Assembly (NCBI GenBank): GCA_920105625.2 | Contig: OV050030.1 | Span: 168,637,315-168,701,314, forward strand | DNA: 64,000 nt | Direction of reading: 5' to 3' | Source: Clusia tigrina | Lineage: Eukaryota; Arthropoda; Insecta; Diptera; Clusiidae | Part shown: positions 54,571 to 64,000 of the stretch, piece after piece | Position numbering within the stretch: position 1 is the stretch's first letter | How the letters are laid out: each line of letters opens with the position of its first letter | Notes under the pieces: model-generated | The model's input: only the letters and a program-made list of their open reading frames with translations | Databases searched by the model: none | What the model was told of the DNA's origin: nothing | Translations under genes and position numbers: made by a program

Positions 54571-55720
54571 CAACAACACCAATAAGCTTGATACCGATGA
54601 GTGTTTGAGAAACTGCTTTTGAAGCGACTGCTCCCAATCATCGAGTCGAAACAGCTAATACCTTCCCATCAATTTGGATTCCGAAAGCATCACGCTATGA
54701 TAGAGCAAATAAACAGTGTATATGCATTTGCACAGAATGCACTAGAAAACAGAGAAACTGTTCAACCGTATTCCTGGATATCACCCAAGCATTCAACAAA
54801 ATGTTGGAACAAGGCTTGCTGTACAAATGGAAAATGCATTTACCCTATCACAACTTTGCCATATTAAAGTCCTACTTGGGAAGCAGATTCTTCATGGTCA
54901 AAGTGAACAGCGTCATAACGTCCCTTTATCAAATCAAAGCTGGTGTTCCACCAGGGAGCGCTTTGGGATCTGTGTTCTACAAACTATTCACGGCTGATCT
55001 GCCTCTCATTGACACCACATACACCGCAGTTTTCGCAAATGATACTGTTGAAATGGCCAGCAACAAAAACCCTGAGATAGCTTCGAAGCATTTGCAGGCG
55101 AACCTAAAGCAAATCGACTTATGGCTAGACAAGTGGCAAAAAAGCAAATGCAATAAAATCAGTGCAAAGGACTTTTACCCTATGTTCAGTTTCTTGCCCT
55201 TCAGTGACATTAAATAACTACCAATGGCCCCAAGAAGACCATGCAGAATACCTTGGGGTGCACCTGGATCGGCACCTTACGTGGCGCTGTCACATCCTTC
55301 CAAACGAAACCAAATTGGACTAATGTGTAGGGCACTGTTCTAGCTTTCGCCGGAAGTTCGGCCCTAACACTTGAAAATAAAGTCCTGATATATAAGGTAA
55401 TACTGCAACCCATGGTATTCAAATTTAGGGATCAGTATCCAAGTCAAACCTGCACATCCTACAACCATTCAAATCAAAAGTTATTCGACTGTGTGCTAAT
55501 GCCCCTTGATATGTCAACAACGACATCATTCATAGCGATCTAAACATCCCAAAGGTAATTGATGAAATCATAAAATGTAGCCACTCATATCGCAATCGTC
55601 TTAGAGTCCATCCTAACAACCTGGCGTTAGATTTGATAAACAGCGATACCAGCGCGCGAAGATTAAAAAGATATGTACCCGCTAAGATTAAATACTAAAT
55701 AAGAATAAATTAAACAAACA
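54571..55720 (+). pseudogene. Jockey element K ORF2, RT palm to 3' end
   Basis: The plus strand resumes with FEKLLLKRLLPIIESKQLIP and HQFGFRKHHAMIEQINSVY. After a frameshift come LKSYLGSRFFMVKVN, the GVPPGSALGSVFY box, and AVFANDTVEMAS, in which the first catalytic Asp of FADD is Asn. Thumb remnants continue to about 55690, where an A-rich end is seen. The catalytic change and frameshifts make it inactive. Confidence 0.78.
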
Positions 55721-55919
55721 CCAAATATCATGATATCCTGAGTGAAATTTATACATATGAAATCTAGGTTGGTTAAAATAATGTACTTAATGTATATAAT
55801 GCTACTGAATATTCATACAAATGTTGATAACCCAATATAATGTAAGAAGTACTGAATGTCCAGCTGGACTGATTGTAGTTAAATAACTGGAGATAAAAAA
55901 AGCTAAGGTAGAAATTGGA
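55721..55919. other. Short unassigned stretch
   Basis: AT-rich; no gene or repeat recognised. Confidence 0.4.
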
Positions 55920-56480
55920 AAGACTCCTATTCCAACGCACCCTGGGAAAATTATGCATGATAATATTTACTCCACGGCAGGCCATCAGACAAGTTCTCAA
56001 AGGTCTGCTTTGGTGAAACCTATTATCTTCAGAAATACACGAATTGTTGTGTGCGATAGCGAGATGTCACTGATTTCGCATACAGTAAAAATGCTGATCA
56101 AGATCATCTACGCTGTACCACCACTGTACAGTACCTCCAATGGTCAGGTGGAGCGTTTTCACAGTACCTCATCGGATACAGCACGCTGCATTCTGACAAC
56201 ATTGATGAGCTGATGCTTTTAACAATATCCAGGTATCCTGTCGACATTCTCCACTCCATCTTGGAGGACATGAGGGAGAGTAGACGCAAAGCCCAATAAA
56301 CTCAAATACCATAACCGTGCGCTACTCAAGAGACCCTTGGAATCAGGAACCCCATTTAGGGCAAGGCAAATAAGAGTCTGGGCAACAAGATTCAGAAACT
56401 CTACACCTGAGGGGTAGTCAGAACGTCGGGTCGAGCATCCTCGTGAACTGCAGGTTAGTTCTCAAGGATAATTTGCGATA
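55920..56480 (+). pseudogene. Errantivirus-like gypsy integrase remnant
   Basis: The frame 55953-56213 reads PIIFRNTRIVVCDSEMSL (second catalytic Asp region) and YSTSNGQVERFHSTSSDTAR (catalytic Glu). This wording is typical of insect gypsy/errantivirus integrases. Downstream frames (to about 56470) have degraded C-terminal sequence such as KRPLESGTPFRARQIRVWAT. The first Asp and the zinc-binding part are missing. Several stops. An old, dead copy. Confidence 0.72.
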
Positions 56481-56822
56481 ACGAAATATAAACCCCTATA
56501 ACTTATAGTTACTATTAGCAAAGATTCTAAACCACAGAAACACAATATTTAACACCAGCTTTCCATACCTATCTTATCGTCGGGAATTAACTATTCATTA
56601 CATATTGTAGGTTAATTGCATGCTTTGGTGTCCTCAAGGCCAGTATCCATGACTATACACTATCTTACTATGTTCCCATATCAGGGTGAAGCGTCGCCAT
56701 ACACTCTGATAAAGGATACCTGACTCACACCTCCAATCTTACTGACTACCGTCAAATGCTGAATGAAATGAATAAAGTGTCAGATTACTTCCACGTGTCA
56801 CACGACCGGAAACTCCTCCTAA
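56481..56822 (+). pseudogene. Errantivirus-like env remnant, N-terminal side
   Basis: After a stretch without clear coding, the plus strand from about 56710 is open for about 115 bp and reads GYLTHTSNLTDYRQMLNEMN, which resembles the ectodomain start of errantivirus envelope proteins. It lies downstream of integrase as expected for env. The frame is cut at 56823 by a minus-strand retrotransposon and continues at 58909. Env is a membrane glycoprotein in intact insect relatives; this copy is broken and truncated. Confidence 0.5.
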
Positions 56823-56931
56823 CTTTTTTTTTTAATTCAACATGGATTTATTTATTGCATCTTTTCAATCGAAACCAACAATATTTTACAAAGCTTACAA
56901 CTAATAAATAAATTGATGCTCCGCGCCAGTG

Positions 56932-57545
56932 TTAGAGAAATTTTAGTTCAAGTATTATGTAAATTATGTAGAAAAAATAAAAATAAAAATATAAATATAA
57001 AAGAACTCTATTTTTAAAAAGACGAGATGTATTCATCCTTTGAAGCAGATTCCTTGGTAGTTCGTTAGGATGACACTGAAGTTTGAATTGGTATTTTGTT
57101 TTTAAAACTGCTAGTTCTCCTTCAAAGGGTGCTATATTAAGGTCGCGGTGAATATTTTCATTTCTGACGAACCATGGACCGCCGCTGATCGTTCTCAGAA
57201 TTTTCGATTGAGCCCTTTGAATTATTTGCACTCCTAAGTATTTAACTTCTGTTGCTTGCGGGATTACAATGCCATTTAAAGAGACTGCCGGACAAGAACT
57301 GGGCTTAAGAGTAAATGTCACATGTACACTTTTTTGCTCATTTACTTTGATGCGCCAATCTGCTAGACAACTTTCTATTTTTAAAGGTGTTCTTCTAAAT
57401 CCCGGGAGGCTATTGTGTCATCCGGGAAAGTCGAAGTAACGAGGTTTTTATCCGTTGGCGGATCGGAAGTGTACAGAGTGTAAAGCATAGGTCCAAGCAC
57501 ACTACCTTGTGGTACTCCAGCCATAATTTCAAAGTCTGGCGTTAT
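56932..57545 (-). pseudogene. M ORF2: RT thumb and C-terminus
   Basis: The region at 57545-57420 has the [20 protein letters not shown] ([18 protein letters not shown] type) and a damaged catalytic area. The frame 57321-56932 reads GIVIPQATEVKYLGVQIIQR, then GPWFVRNENIHRDLNIAPFE, the conserved Jockey C-terminal block. About 60 bp between the LGV box and the C-terminal block are lost. Broken by frameshifts. Confidence 0.75.
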
Positions 57546-58097
57546 AAATTCTTTTTATTTCACCCTAAATTTGCGATTTGTTAAATATGACTCCAGAAGC
57601 TTATGCGAACTTTTTGGCAGAAGTTTTTTAATTTTATATATGAGTCCTTCGTGCCAGACTTTGTCAAAGGCTTGTGCGACGTCTAGGAATATTCCGGAGC
57701 AGTACATCCTCTGTTCAAATGCTCGCCTTATTTCAGAGGCAATACGGTGCACCTGCTCAATAGTTCCATGATGTTTGCGGAAACCAAATTGGTGGTGAGG
57801 AATGATTAAATCGAGCTTTGGTGCTAATTTTTCCAGCAGTAAGCGTTAGAGCATTTTAGAGAGCGTTGGCAGGAGACTTATGGGCCGATAAGAAGATACC
57901 AGAGTAGGGTCTTTTCCGGATTTTGGAATCATTATTATTTCCGAAGTTTTCCATGTTGTAGGGAAGTAGCCCAGACGGAGTATTGCGTTAAAAATATATG
58001 TGAGATGCATCAGAGCTATTTGCGGCAATTCACTTACCATTTTATTGGTAATTAAGTCACAACCAGGTTCTTTTTTGCTTTTAGACTCGTTGTACAT
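57546..58097 (-). pseudogene. M ORF2: RT fingers and palm start
   Basis: 58097-57846 reads EPGCDLITNKMVSELPQIAL, FPTTWKTSEIIMIPKSGKD and SSYRPISLLPTLSKML. 57752-57555 reads MHRIASEIRRAFEQRMYCSG and FLDVAQAFDKVWHEGLIYKI. These are standard Jockey RT domains 1 to 4. A stop at about 57847 separates them. Confidence 0.8.
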
Positions 58098-58905
58098 AGG
58101 CGTATAACTTCCTTTGGTTTGAAATGAATTGGTACTGCAGACTTTGTAATTGAAAAATTCTGTATGCTAGTGTTGTTGCCGGTCGGCTTAGGGTTAGGTT
58201 GAAATACTGACCTCAGATGTGCTGCAAAGAAGTCGCCTTTTTCTTCTTCTGTTTTTGCCCAAGTTTCATCGCTTTGTCTTAGAAGCGATTCACTATCCCT
58301 CGGTGTTTTAACCATTCTTGTCGCTCTCCACAGTGAGTAATTGGTGACTTTGATAGGAGCCAAATCTTCAAGGCACTTATTAAGGTTTTCTTCCTTTTCC
58401 TCCCGTAGAGTGTTTTTCAGCTGATTTTGTAATGACTTTAATTTTACTCTTAGTGCTGGAGATCTGTATTTTTGCCATTCACGCCTTAATCTCCTCTTTT
58501 CTCTAACGAGGCATTCCACATAGTGTGACGTAGTGTGCCTCGCGTTGGTTTTAGTTGAGTTTTGTGCGGGCGTGGCACTAATAGCAGCTGCTTTTATTAT
58601 TGATCCATGAGCCTGCGTCGCTGATTCCTCTCCACTCCAAGTTTTGTTTTAACGCACACGTGGGTACTAATATATTTGCGATATTTGAGCCAGATTGTTT
58701 TCTTGGAGGTCAGTTTTATTGTTTTTTCAAGGAACTCTGGTCTTTTTTTAAATATATTATCACCGGTGAGTGATCCGATGATAAGTCGAAACAGGGCTCG
58801 GTTTCCAAGAAACACCTTTCAATATTTTTAGTTATGCCAAAGTCAATAAGATCGGGAATTTTCCTTTGATCAGTTGTTCGTAGCTGACATCAAACAGATC
58901 AGGTG
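58052..58905 (-). pseudogene. M ORF2: endonuclease tail and linker
   Basis: 58519-58052 is the basic linker (MECLVREKRRLRREWQKYRS, SLWRATRMVKTPRDSESLL). 58815-58597 contains the end of the endonuclease region (NRALFRLIIGSLTGDNIFKK), and the first bases near 58860 correspond to the LIDFGITK-type block. The N-terminal endonuclease is missing. Confidence 0.7.
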
Positions 58906-59260
58906 ACTATTGAGCATATTCGAGGTCTATCACCGACACGCCCATAGCATCAATATCATTCATTGCAGGTACCCCAGATGCCGATGACTGCAGTACAGGA
59001 ACAGTTAGTAGGTAGCCATTAGCAGCAGATTCAAATAAATACAGCAACGCAAAATAAAATCCGGCAACTCGCCAAAGCCGTAAACACGCTAATGGAATCA
59101 TCAGAAAAGATAAGCTGGAAGCAACTAGTCGAATATGCAAGCTTAGTGTCTGTCACCGGGCTTGGGTGATGTGCGCGTGGTACCATAATCGAGGGCAGCT
59201 GCCGAAAACGAAGCTGGAAACGGCAAGCTCGCGTATTTGGGATTCGGCACCGTCTTGACT
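58906..59260 (+). pseudogene. Errantivirus-like env remnant, C-terminal side
   Basis: The env frame resumes at 58909 in phase with the part before M (IEHIRGL), stops after about 15 codons, and is recognisable again near 59050-59150 with QLAKAVNTLMESSEKISWKQ and LVEYASLVSVTGLG. That looks like the pre-membrane helix and start of the transmembrane segment, followed by a basic tail. Degraded and not functional. Confidence 0.45.
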
Positions 59261-60005
59261 TAAATTGATTTAATTAAAATTGTAATCAATAATTAAGAAT
59301 AGATTGTGAATTTAAACTATTGAATTTGAAATAAGTGTGTACTGTAACCTAAATCTTGCTCTAAGTAAATTAATAACTGAATGTGAAATCGAAATTGCCA
59401 GAAACTGAAGTAACTATTGTAATAGCTATAAATTGAATTAAAAATAAAAATATATCCTTCAACCAAACATAACTATGTTGGAAAATCAGAGTAATAACTG
59501 CGGAATTCTAATTAGTGGAACATGTGGACGTGTCAGCTGTGCATCCTTTATTGCCATGGCTGTTGCGAGTGGCGGTGCTTCGAATGGTTTGTAAGCGGGA
59601 TAGGGAAGGTGAGTATACTGATACCCTCCCGCATTAGTAAGTCAATTAACTTCCACACTCAAATGATATTATACTGAGTAGTGTACAGCCACATATAACA
59701 TTAAATAATCATTAAACACACATAGATGTACATACTCAAACTCACGAAAGCTCTGTAAACAAACATACGCGAGTTATGTATCTTGTACATTAATAATCAA
59801 TAAAACACGATTCACAATTTTAAAATATAATTTAATTCAAACAAACTGTTCACTTATACAGTTAGTCACCAAGTGCCGGCTGTACAACAAAGCTCGCCCT
59901 GGCTTGGCTCTGTTTCCTTATCTATACTTAAAATCTAATAAGGGAATGTATGCAGTAGCATTGGACTACACAGAGTCGTAGCATTTAGAAAATGCTGACT
60001 CAGTG
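59261..60005 (+). other. Probable 3' end of the errantivirus-like element
   Basis: Non-coding. A purine-rich stretch at 59595-59612 (GCGGGATAGGGAAGGTGA) could be its polypurine tract, and an LTR-like AT-rich region with an AATAAA near 59800 follows. LTR ends could not be fixed because no second copy is present. Confidence 0.35.
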
Positions 60006-60680
60006 TGTAGGGTAAACTGTTGGACACGCAGGATCGGCTTTCAGTTCATTTCTGCAGATTCTATGTAGTGCATAGATGCAAAAGAGCACTATAAAATAGA
60101 AATGCCTAACACGAAGCGAAAGACGCCCTCAGCAAAGATTTTGACCGGCAGAGTGTGCCGTTGGCCAAGCTATTTTTTGTGCTGTTCTGTAACTATGCCT
60201 AGTCAAGAGCACGAGAGAAGAAATAAGAAGTCTAATGCAGGATTGCAGTTTTAGAAGTTCAGATTAATTCTGGTTTATTTGGTGGCTCGCTGGCCTTTTT
60301 ATATTCTTCAATTCTTATTGTTTTCTTATTCTAACTAATATAAAATGTATCTATCTTATTTCCACTAGTTACAAATCATATTCCCGAAATTTGTCTCAAG
60401 TATCGGATTACCGATATTATTCATTGACGAATCATCGTCTTTGTTTATATTAATTATTTTGAGTGCAAGTTCAGGGCTAAAGTCACTGCACTGTCTAACA
60501 TGCATGCGCTGCAATATAGGCAGCGTGTGTTATTGCACCCCCAAAATGCTAGTCTAGCATATTTGGGTATTGAGTGCAATTGCGTACGTTGCGCTATTGT
60601 CAGTTTGTTTGCATATGCGACATGTTGCTGTGCTTATGACGATGTGTGGTCGTCAGTGTACACTTGTGTGGTACACTACA
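60006..60680 (-). repeat. 3' LTR of minus-strand gypsy-type element N (675 bp)
   Basis: In minus orientation it begins TGTAGTGTAC and ends TTACCCTACA. Its left 270 bp match 63735-64000 closely. A TATAAAAAGG box is at about 60294-60304 on the minus strand. A polypurine tract (AAGGGTGAGGG on the minus strand, 60681-60692) abuts its start. The terminal inverted motif TGTAG.GTAC supports both ends. Confidence 0.8.
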
Positions 60681-60693
60681 CCCTCACCCTTAA
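60681..60693 (-). promoter_or_regulatory. Polypurine tract of N
   Basis: The minus strand reads CTTAAGGGTGAGGG immediately before the LTR start; this is the expected plus-strand primer position. Confidence 0.65.
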
Positions 60694-61058
60694 GAGAAAA
60701 ATTAGGGGTGTTAGCGAATAATTTTTCTGGAAATATGGTTTGTGTTGCATTACAATTGTCTTATGTTAGATGATTTGCATATTTTCTAATAGTTGGTATT
60801 GTTTGTTTATAAATTGTTTCTTATTATTAAAGTTACATTGTAGCGTTTTTAATTATATAGTTAAAATTACAAATCATGTAGTTTTGATATAAATACGTAT
60901 ACTTATGATTACTAATTACATTGTTTTGATTACATTATAAATCGTGTTTAAATTACATTTTATGATTTATTAATTCAAATTACATTATTCTGGTTACCTT
61001 ATGATTTTCAATTATATGGTTGTAAGTGAAAGCGAAGTAAGGAATCCACTTATCCCAT
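60694..61058 (-). other. 3' untranslated region of N
   Basis: AT-rich with repeated ATTACATT/AAATTACA words around 60825-61010. No gene seen. Confidence 0.45.
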
Positions 61059-61364
61059 TCATCGTCGTTTCGATGTCAGTAAGAATTCGTTCAAAACTCT
61101 GTGGTTGCGTTCTAATGAACCTATTGTTTCGTGGTGGTACGCTGTCGAAAATTTTTGTTGTATTTTGAGCATTGCACATATGTTTGCCATTAGTTCGTTT
61201 GTAAATTCTGTCCCGTTGTCAGATTTAAGTATTTTAAAGTGTCGGTATTTTAGAATGAATTGTTCAACTAGTGTCTTGGCTGTTGTGTGTGCATCTTTTG
61301 TTATCATTTGGTGTGCGATTACAAATTTTGTCAGCTCGCACTGCATGGTCAGTTTTCGTTTCAA
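61059..61364 (-). pseudogene. N integrase core
   Basis: 101 codons: MQCELTKFVIAHQMITKDAH, KILKSDNGTEFTNELM (second catalytic Asp) and TAYHHETIGSLERNHRVLNE (catalytic Glu). This corresponds to the middle of a Ty3/gypsy integrase, most like the mdg1/412 group by wording. The zinc-binding and C-terminal domains are not recognisable. It is followed by the 3' region and LTR. Confidence 0.8.
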
Positions 61365-62535
61365 ATTTTAAGTAGTCCTACACATGTCGATGAATATTAC
61401 TTCAAAGCTGTTATTAGGGGTGTCTGTTATTGTAAGTGGTTCTTTTGTGTGTGTTGTTTGTTTGTGTCGTACACATAAGTCATAGTTCGTAATAAATTCT
61501 TTTACCACTTTATTCATATTTTTAAATATAAATATCTGTTTTAATTTATTTATTTATTTATTTTTTTTATCAGGATTTTTCTAATTGTTAAATGACCTCC
61601 ATGTGGTGCATTATGATACTCATCTATCACTTTATATTCATTTAAATTCTCTTTCTGGGGCGGCATATGTCATAATTTTTAATTTGAGGATTTCCATTCA
61701 TTATTTTTATTTGCGCATTCATTTCTTTAAATTCTTCTTTGGCACATATTTTAAATATTTCATCATTGATTGCTATATATATGTATTTAGCTTATTCATT
61801 ATCATTTCTTTCTTCGTATTGGATATCAATTTCCTCAGAATCGAGTCTAGTCTCGCTGATTTATCATTGATTCCTGCATGCTTTATATCTTCATTATTCC
61901 TTCTTGATATCAGTTTCTTCAGTATCGAATCTTGTTTCGCTGATTTATCACTGTATCTTTTATTTATATTTGATGATAGCTTCTTCTGGTTCGAATCTTG
62001 ATTCGCCGAATTATCACTACATCCCACATGGATTTCTTTATACCCAATTTTTCTTGTGCACTTTCTTTTCTTTCATTTGCCATTATTAATTCTTTTATTT
62101 CCTCGTATATTTGACGTCATTTATAGATGTGCAATCCCAAATTTGAAGTTGATCAGACTTCTGCCGAGATATACATTTCTCTATTTCCTCTCTTAACTTT
62201 TACGCTTTAGACATGCCCCTTGTAATTATTAGCGATTTTCATCAATATTCATTGGTATCATATTCTTGAGTATGCTGGAGTTTAATTGTATTTTTGATAA
62301 CGCGTCTTTGTTTGAATTCATTTGATCCATTTTTATAGTATGTTAAAATCAAAATGGTATTTTTGTCATTGTTAAATGTGATACTAATGGTTAGTTGCAA
62401 CTATAAATTTTTAACCATATAAATTGTAAAAATTGCTTTTTAGTTACTGGTTTATCTAAACATATTTTCAATTCAAAACTTAAATATAAAATTGTTGTAA
62501 AATTGTTTTTACACTATTTATTAAAAATTAAGTAA
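61365..62535 (-). pseudogene. N internal region with repeated coiled-coil-like frame
   Basis: The minus-strand frame 62027-61773 contains three diverged copies of a unit around SAKQDSILKKLIS (also SANQDSNQKKLSS and SARLDSILRKLIS). A related run, SNKDALSKIQLNSSILKNMI, is near 62330-62270. Composition suggests a coiled-coil Gag- or linker-like part. The rest is broken. RNase H, expected between RT and integrase, is not recognised, so N is rearranged or decayed here. Confidence 0.4.
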
Positions 62536-62890
62536 GTGGTCTTGATGGTTTGTCAAGTTCTATTTGGTGGAATGAACTGGTCATATCTGGAGTTGAAAAC
62601 CATTTTGCTCCTCCTAGCTTGTCTAGAATGTCTTCTAGTTGAGTTAGTGGAAATTTGTCATTGATTATCTTGTTGTTCAGTTTTCTAAAGTCCATTACAA
62701 GTCTCTTTTTCTTTTTGTTCTTTTGGGAACCAAAAGGAGTGGAGCATTGTATGGGCTGACTGAAGGTTCAATGATGTTTTCATGTAGCATTTTCTATAAT
62801 TGTTCATTTACTATTTCTGTATGAGTTTGTGGTAATCTATAATTTTTTTATTTTTATTTATATACGAGAATACTGGTGTTTTGCCATAAA
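62536..62890 (-). pseudogene. N reverse transcriptase fragment
   Basis: The minus strand reads NIIEPSVSPYNAPLLLVPK (start of RT), a DFRKLNN-equivalent, and a LTQLEDILDKL-like block, in at least two frames. The palm with YLDD is missing. It belongs to Ty3/gypsy RT and is in the same orientation as the integrase and LTRs. Confidence 0.65.
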
Positions 62891-63560
62891 GTTGTTCTTT
62901 AATTCTTAAAAGTTAAGCTCAAGATTTGTTTTATTTTAATCTGATTTTACATAAAGATTTTATTTGTTTTTTACGTCCCCATTATCATTTTTAATCCATT
63001 TTTGCTATTTCCGCAGTACACTTTTGGGAAGTTGGAGTTATATTAATTTTATAATTTTTACTTTTCTAATGCTTTTGTTTCATTTCAATACAAATATGAA
63101 TTATTACTAATACGTAATATAAGTAATTTTTAGCAAAATAAAATGTTTATATTTTAAAGCAAAGATCAAATTGTTGATTAACATTATAAATCAATATCAA
63201 ATTTTAATTCAATTACTCGTAGTAGTCGTACTTTAATATGATTGTTTGTCTTCTCTATTCTTCTTCCTTTTTCTCAAATCATTTTATCACTGCGTCTTGT
63301 TTTCTATCTGTTGCTTCTTCTCTATATGCTTCTTTTTCTCCTTGACTTCTTCTTTGCTCTCTCCTTCGTCATTTTTCCAATTCTTGAGCCAAATTGGCTG
63401 TGTCAGTTGCTCCTACTTTTTAATTTGTCGCCTCTTGTACTCTTCGATTGCGGGTCACAACTGATAATATTTGGTGGAACATAAGCTGGAAATGCATGGT
63501 AGTCGGCACGTATTCTTACATATGCAGGAATATTGGTCCACCGTTTCTGGATAATTTTCA
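62891..63560 (-). other. Leader and possible gag remnant of N
   Basis: Minus-strand sequence at 63460-63250 gives charged fragments such as TANLAQELEK and SQGEKEAYREEATDRKQDA, which may be gag remains. Open plus-strand frames in the same place are hydrophobic only because of pyrimidine richness and I do not call them. The rest is AT-rich without recognisable genes. Confidence 0.35.
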
Positions 63561-63734
63561 GGATCTTCTTCAGGCTATTCATTGATTGCAGGATCGGTTG
63601 CAGGATTATTGGCTGCCTTTCAGGTCCCAGGTCAGTTGCAGGAACGGTTGCAGGATTATTGGCTGCCTTTCAGGTGGTAGATTGGTTGCAGGAACGGTTG
63701 CAGGATCGGCTCAGGATCGGTTGCAGGATCGCCA
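63561..63734 (-). repeat. Tandem repeats beside the N primer-binding site
   Basis: The plus strand shows repeated GGTTGCAGGA words: a 30-bp unit containing GGATTATTGGCTGCCTTTCA twice, plus several GGTTGCAGGATCGG units. The last one abuts the LTR as the primer-binding site (minus strand TGGCGATCCTGCAACCG). It looks like amplification of primer-binding-site sequence. Confidence 0.7.
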
Positions 63735-64000
63735 TGTAGGGTACACTGTTGGACACGCAGGATCGGCATTCAGTTCATTTCTGCAGATTATATGTAGTGC
63801 ATAGATGCAAAAGAGCACTATAAAATAGAAATGCCTAACACGAAGCGAAAGACACCCTCAGCAAAGATTTTGACCGGCAGAGTGTGCCGTTGGCCAAGCT
63901 ATTGTTTGTGCTGTTCTGTAACTATGCCTAGTCAAGAGCACGAGAGAAGAAATAAGAAGTCTAATGCAGGATTGCAGTTTTAGAAGTTCAGATTAATTCT
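63735..64000 (-). repeat. 5' LTR of element N, cut by window end
   Basis: TGTAGGGTACACTGTTGGAC onward, about 98 per cent like 60006-60272 by eye. On the minus strand it ends CCCTACA and is followed by TGG of the primer-binding site. The U3 part lies outside the window. The high similarity of the two LTRs contrasts with the decayed interior. Confidence 0.85.

Larger units (their letters stand above)
56825..58905 (-). mobile_element. Jockey-clade element M, 5'-truncated, inserted in env remnant
   Basis: The poly-T run at 56824-56832 is the poly(A) tail on the minus strand. The 5' truncation is in the endonuclease domain at about 58905. Minus-strand frames are in the order EN tail, RT fingers, palm and thumb. 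The insertion splits the env remnant exactly between codons. A target duplication longer than about three bases was not found. Confidence 0.8.

Noticed and set aside
60500..60773. Small cysteine-rich plus-strand ORFs
   Set aside because: They lie within the N LTR and are antisense to its U3; no homology recognised.
61585..62089. Hydrophobic plus-strand frames, possible membrane protein
   Set aside because: Antisense of the repeated Lys/Ser-rich frame of element N.
63242..63484. Hydrophobic multi-pass membrane protein
   Set aside because: Product of a pyrimidine-rich strand opposite a charged gag-like remnant; no start context or homology visible.
1..64000. CRISPR arrays, bacterial operons, phage or plasmid genes
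   Set aside because: None seen; direct repeats are long, few and transposon-derived, and all coding remnants are eukaryotic retroelements or mariner.
1..64000. tRNA and rRNA genes
   Set aside because: No cloverleaf with box A/box B and no rRNA-like conserved stretch was recognised by eye; R1-clade membership of the first element does not imply an rDNA target here.

Overview
This 64 kb window looks like repeat-rich heterochromatin-type DNA from a dipteran insect. I found no intact host gene, no tRNA or rRNA gene, no CRISPR array and no bacterial operon. Almost everything that can be recognised is decayed retrotransposon: R1-, LOA-, I- and Jockey-type non-LTR elements, Ty3/gypsy and BEL/Pao LTR elements, plus one mariner copy and a PIF/Harbinger-like scrap. 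The mix fits a higher fly. The mariner has DD41D spacing, the type I associate with the rosa mariners first described in tephritid fruit flies, so a tephritid is a reasonable but unproven guess.

Layout. 1-4094: minus-strand R1-clade element cut by the window edge, with ORF1 zinc knuckles, an ATGA stop/start overlap and ORF2 frameshifted just before its YADD box. 4095-15530 and about 18150-30100: a nested transposon block present several times. Its unit, in plus coordinates, is a minus-strand LOA-like copy (B), a truncated plus-strand Jockey tail (J), a solo LTR (L) with a 4-bp target duplication, and a spacer with a PIF-like ORF scrap. The first two units are direct tandem neighbours about 6.37 kb apart. 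A third lies about 12.29 kb further on. A fourth, partial unit (19.6-22.7 kb) lacks the LTR and preserves the empty target site. The more complete Jockey copy J0 (15.5-20.6 kb) was itself hit by an I-clade element flanked by a 19-bp target duplication.

30.1-46.1 kb: fragments of a gypsy pol, then a Ty3/gypsy family (G). G copy 1 (plus) ends in a polypurine tract and an LTR at 40223-40743. That same LTR is followed by a primer-binding site and gag, so it served two elements. G copy 2 downstream is inverted. 46.1-49.3 kb: a second gypsy family (O) with its 3' LTR, then a LOA-type RT scrap. 49.3-55.7 kb: a possible 71-bp host exon, a solo G LTR, and a Jockey element (K) interrupted by the DD41D mariner in ORF1 and a BEL/Pao fragment in ORF2. 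55.9-59.3 kb: an errantivirus-like integrase and env remnant, env being split by a minus-strand Jockey-type element (M). 60.0-64.0 kb: a minus-strand gypsy-type LTR element (N), its 5' LTR cut by the window end.

No reading frame here looks like an intact active element. The longest undamaged stretches are the 671-codon R1 ORF2 piece and the 392- and 291-codon pol pieces of G copy 2. I see no new defence or metabolic system. The interest lies in genome rearrangement: tandem and inverted duplication of nested elements, an empty-site/filled-site pair inside one window, a shared-LTR dimer with an inversion, a fold-back local inversion in gag, and repeat arrays beside a primer-binding site.
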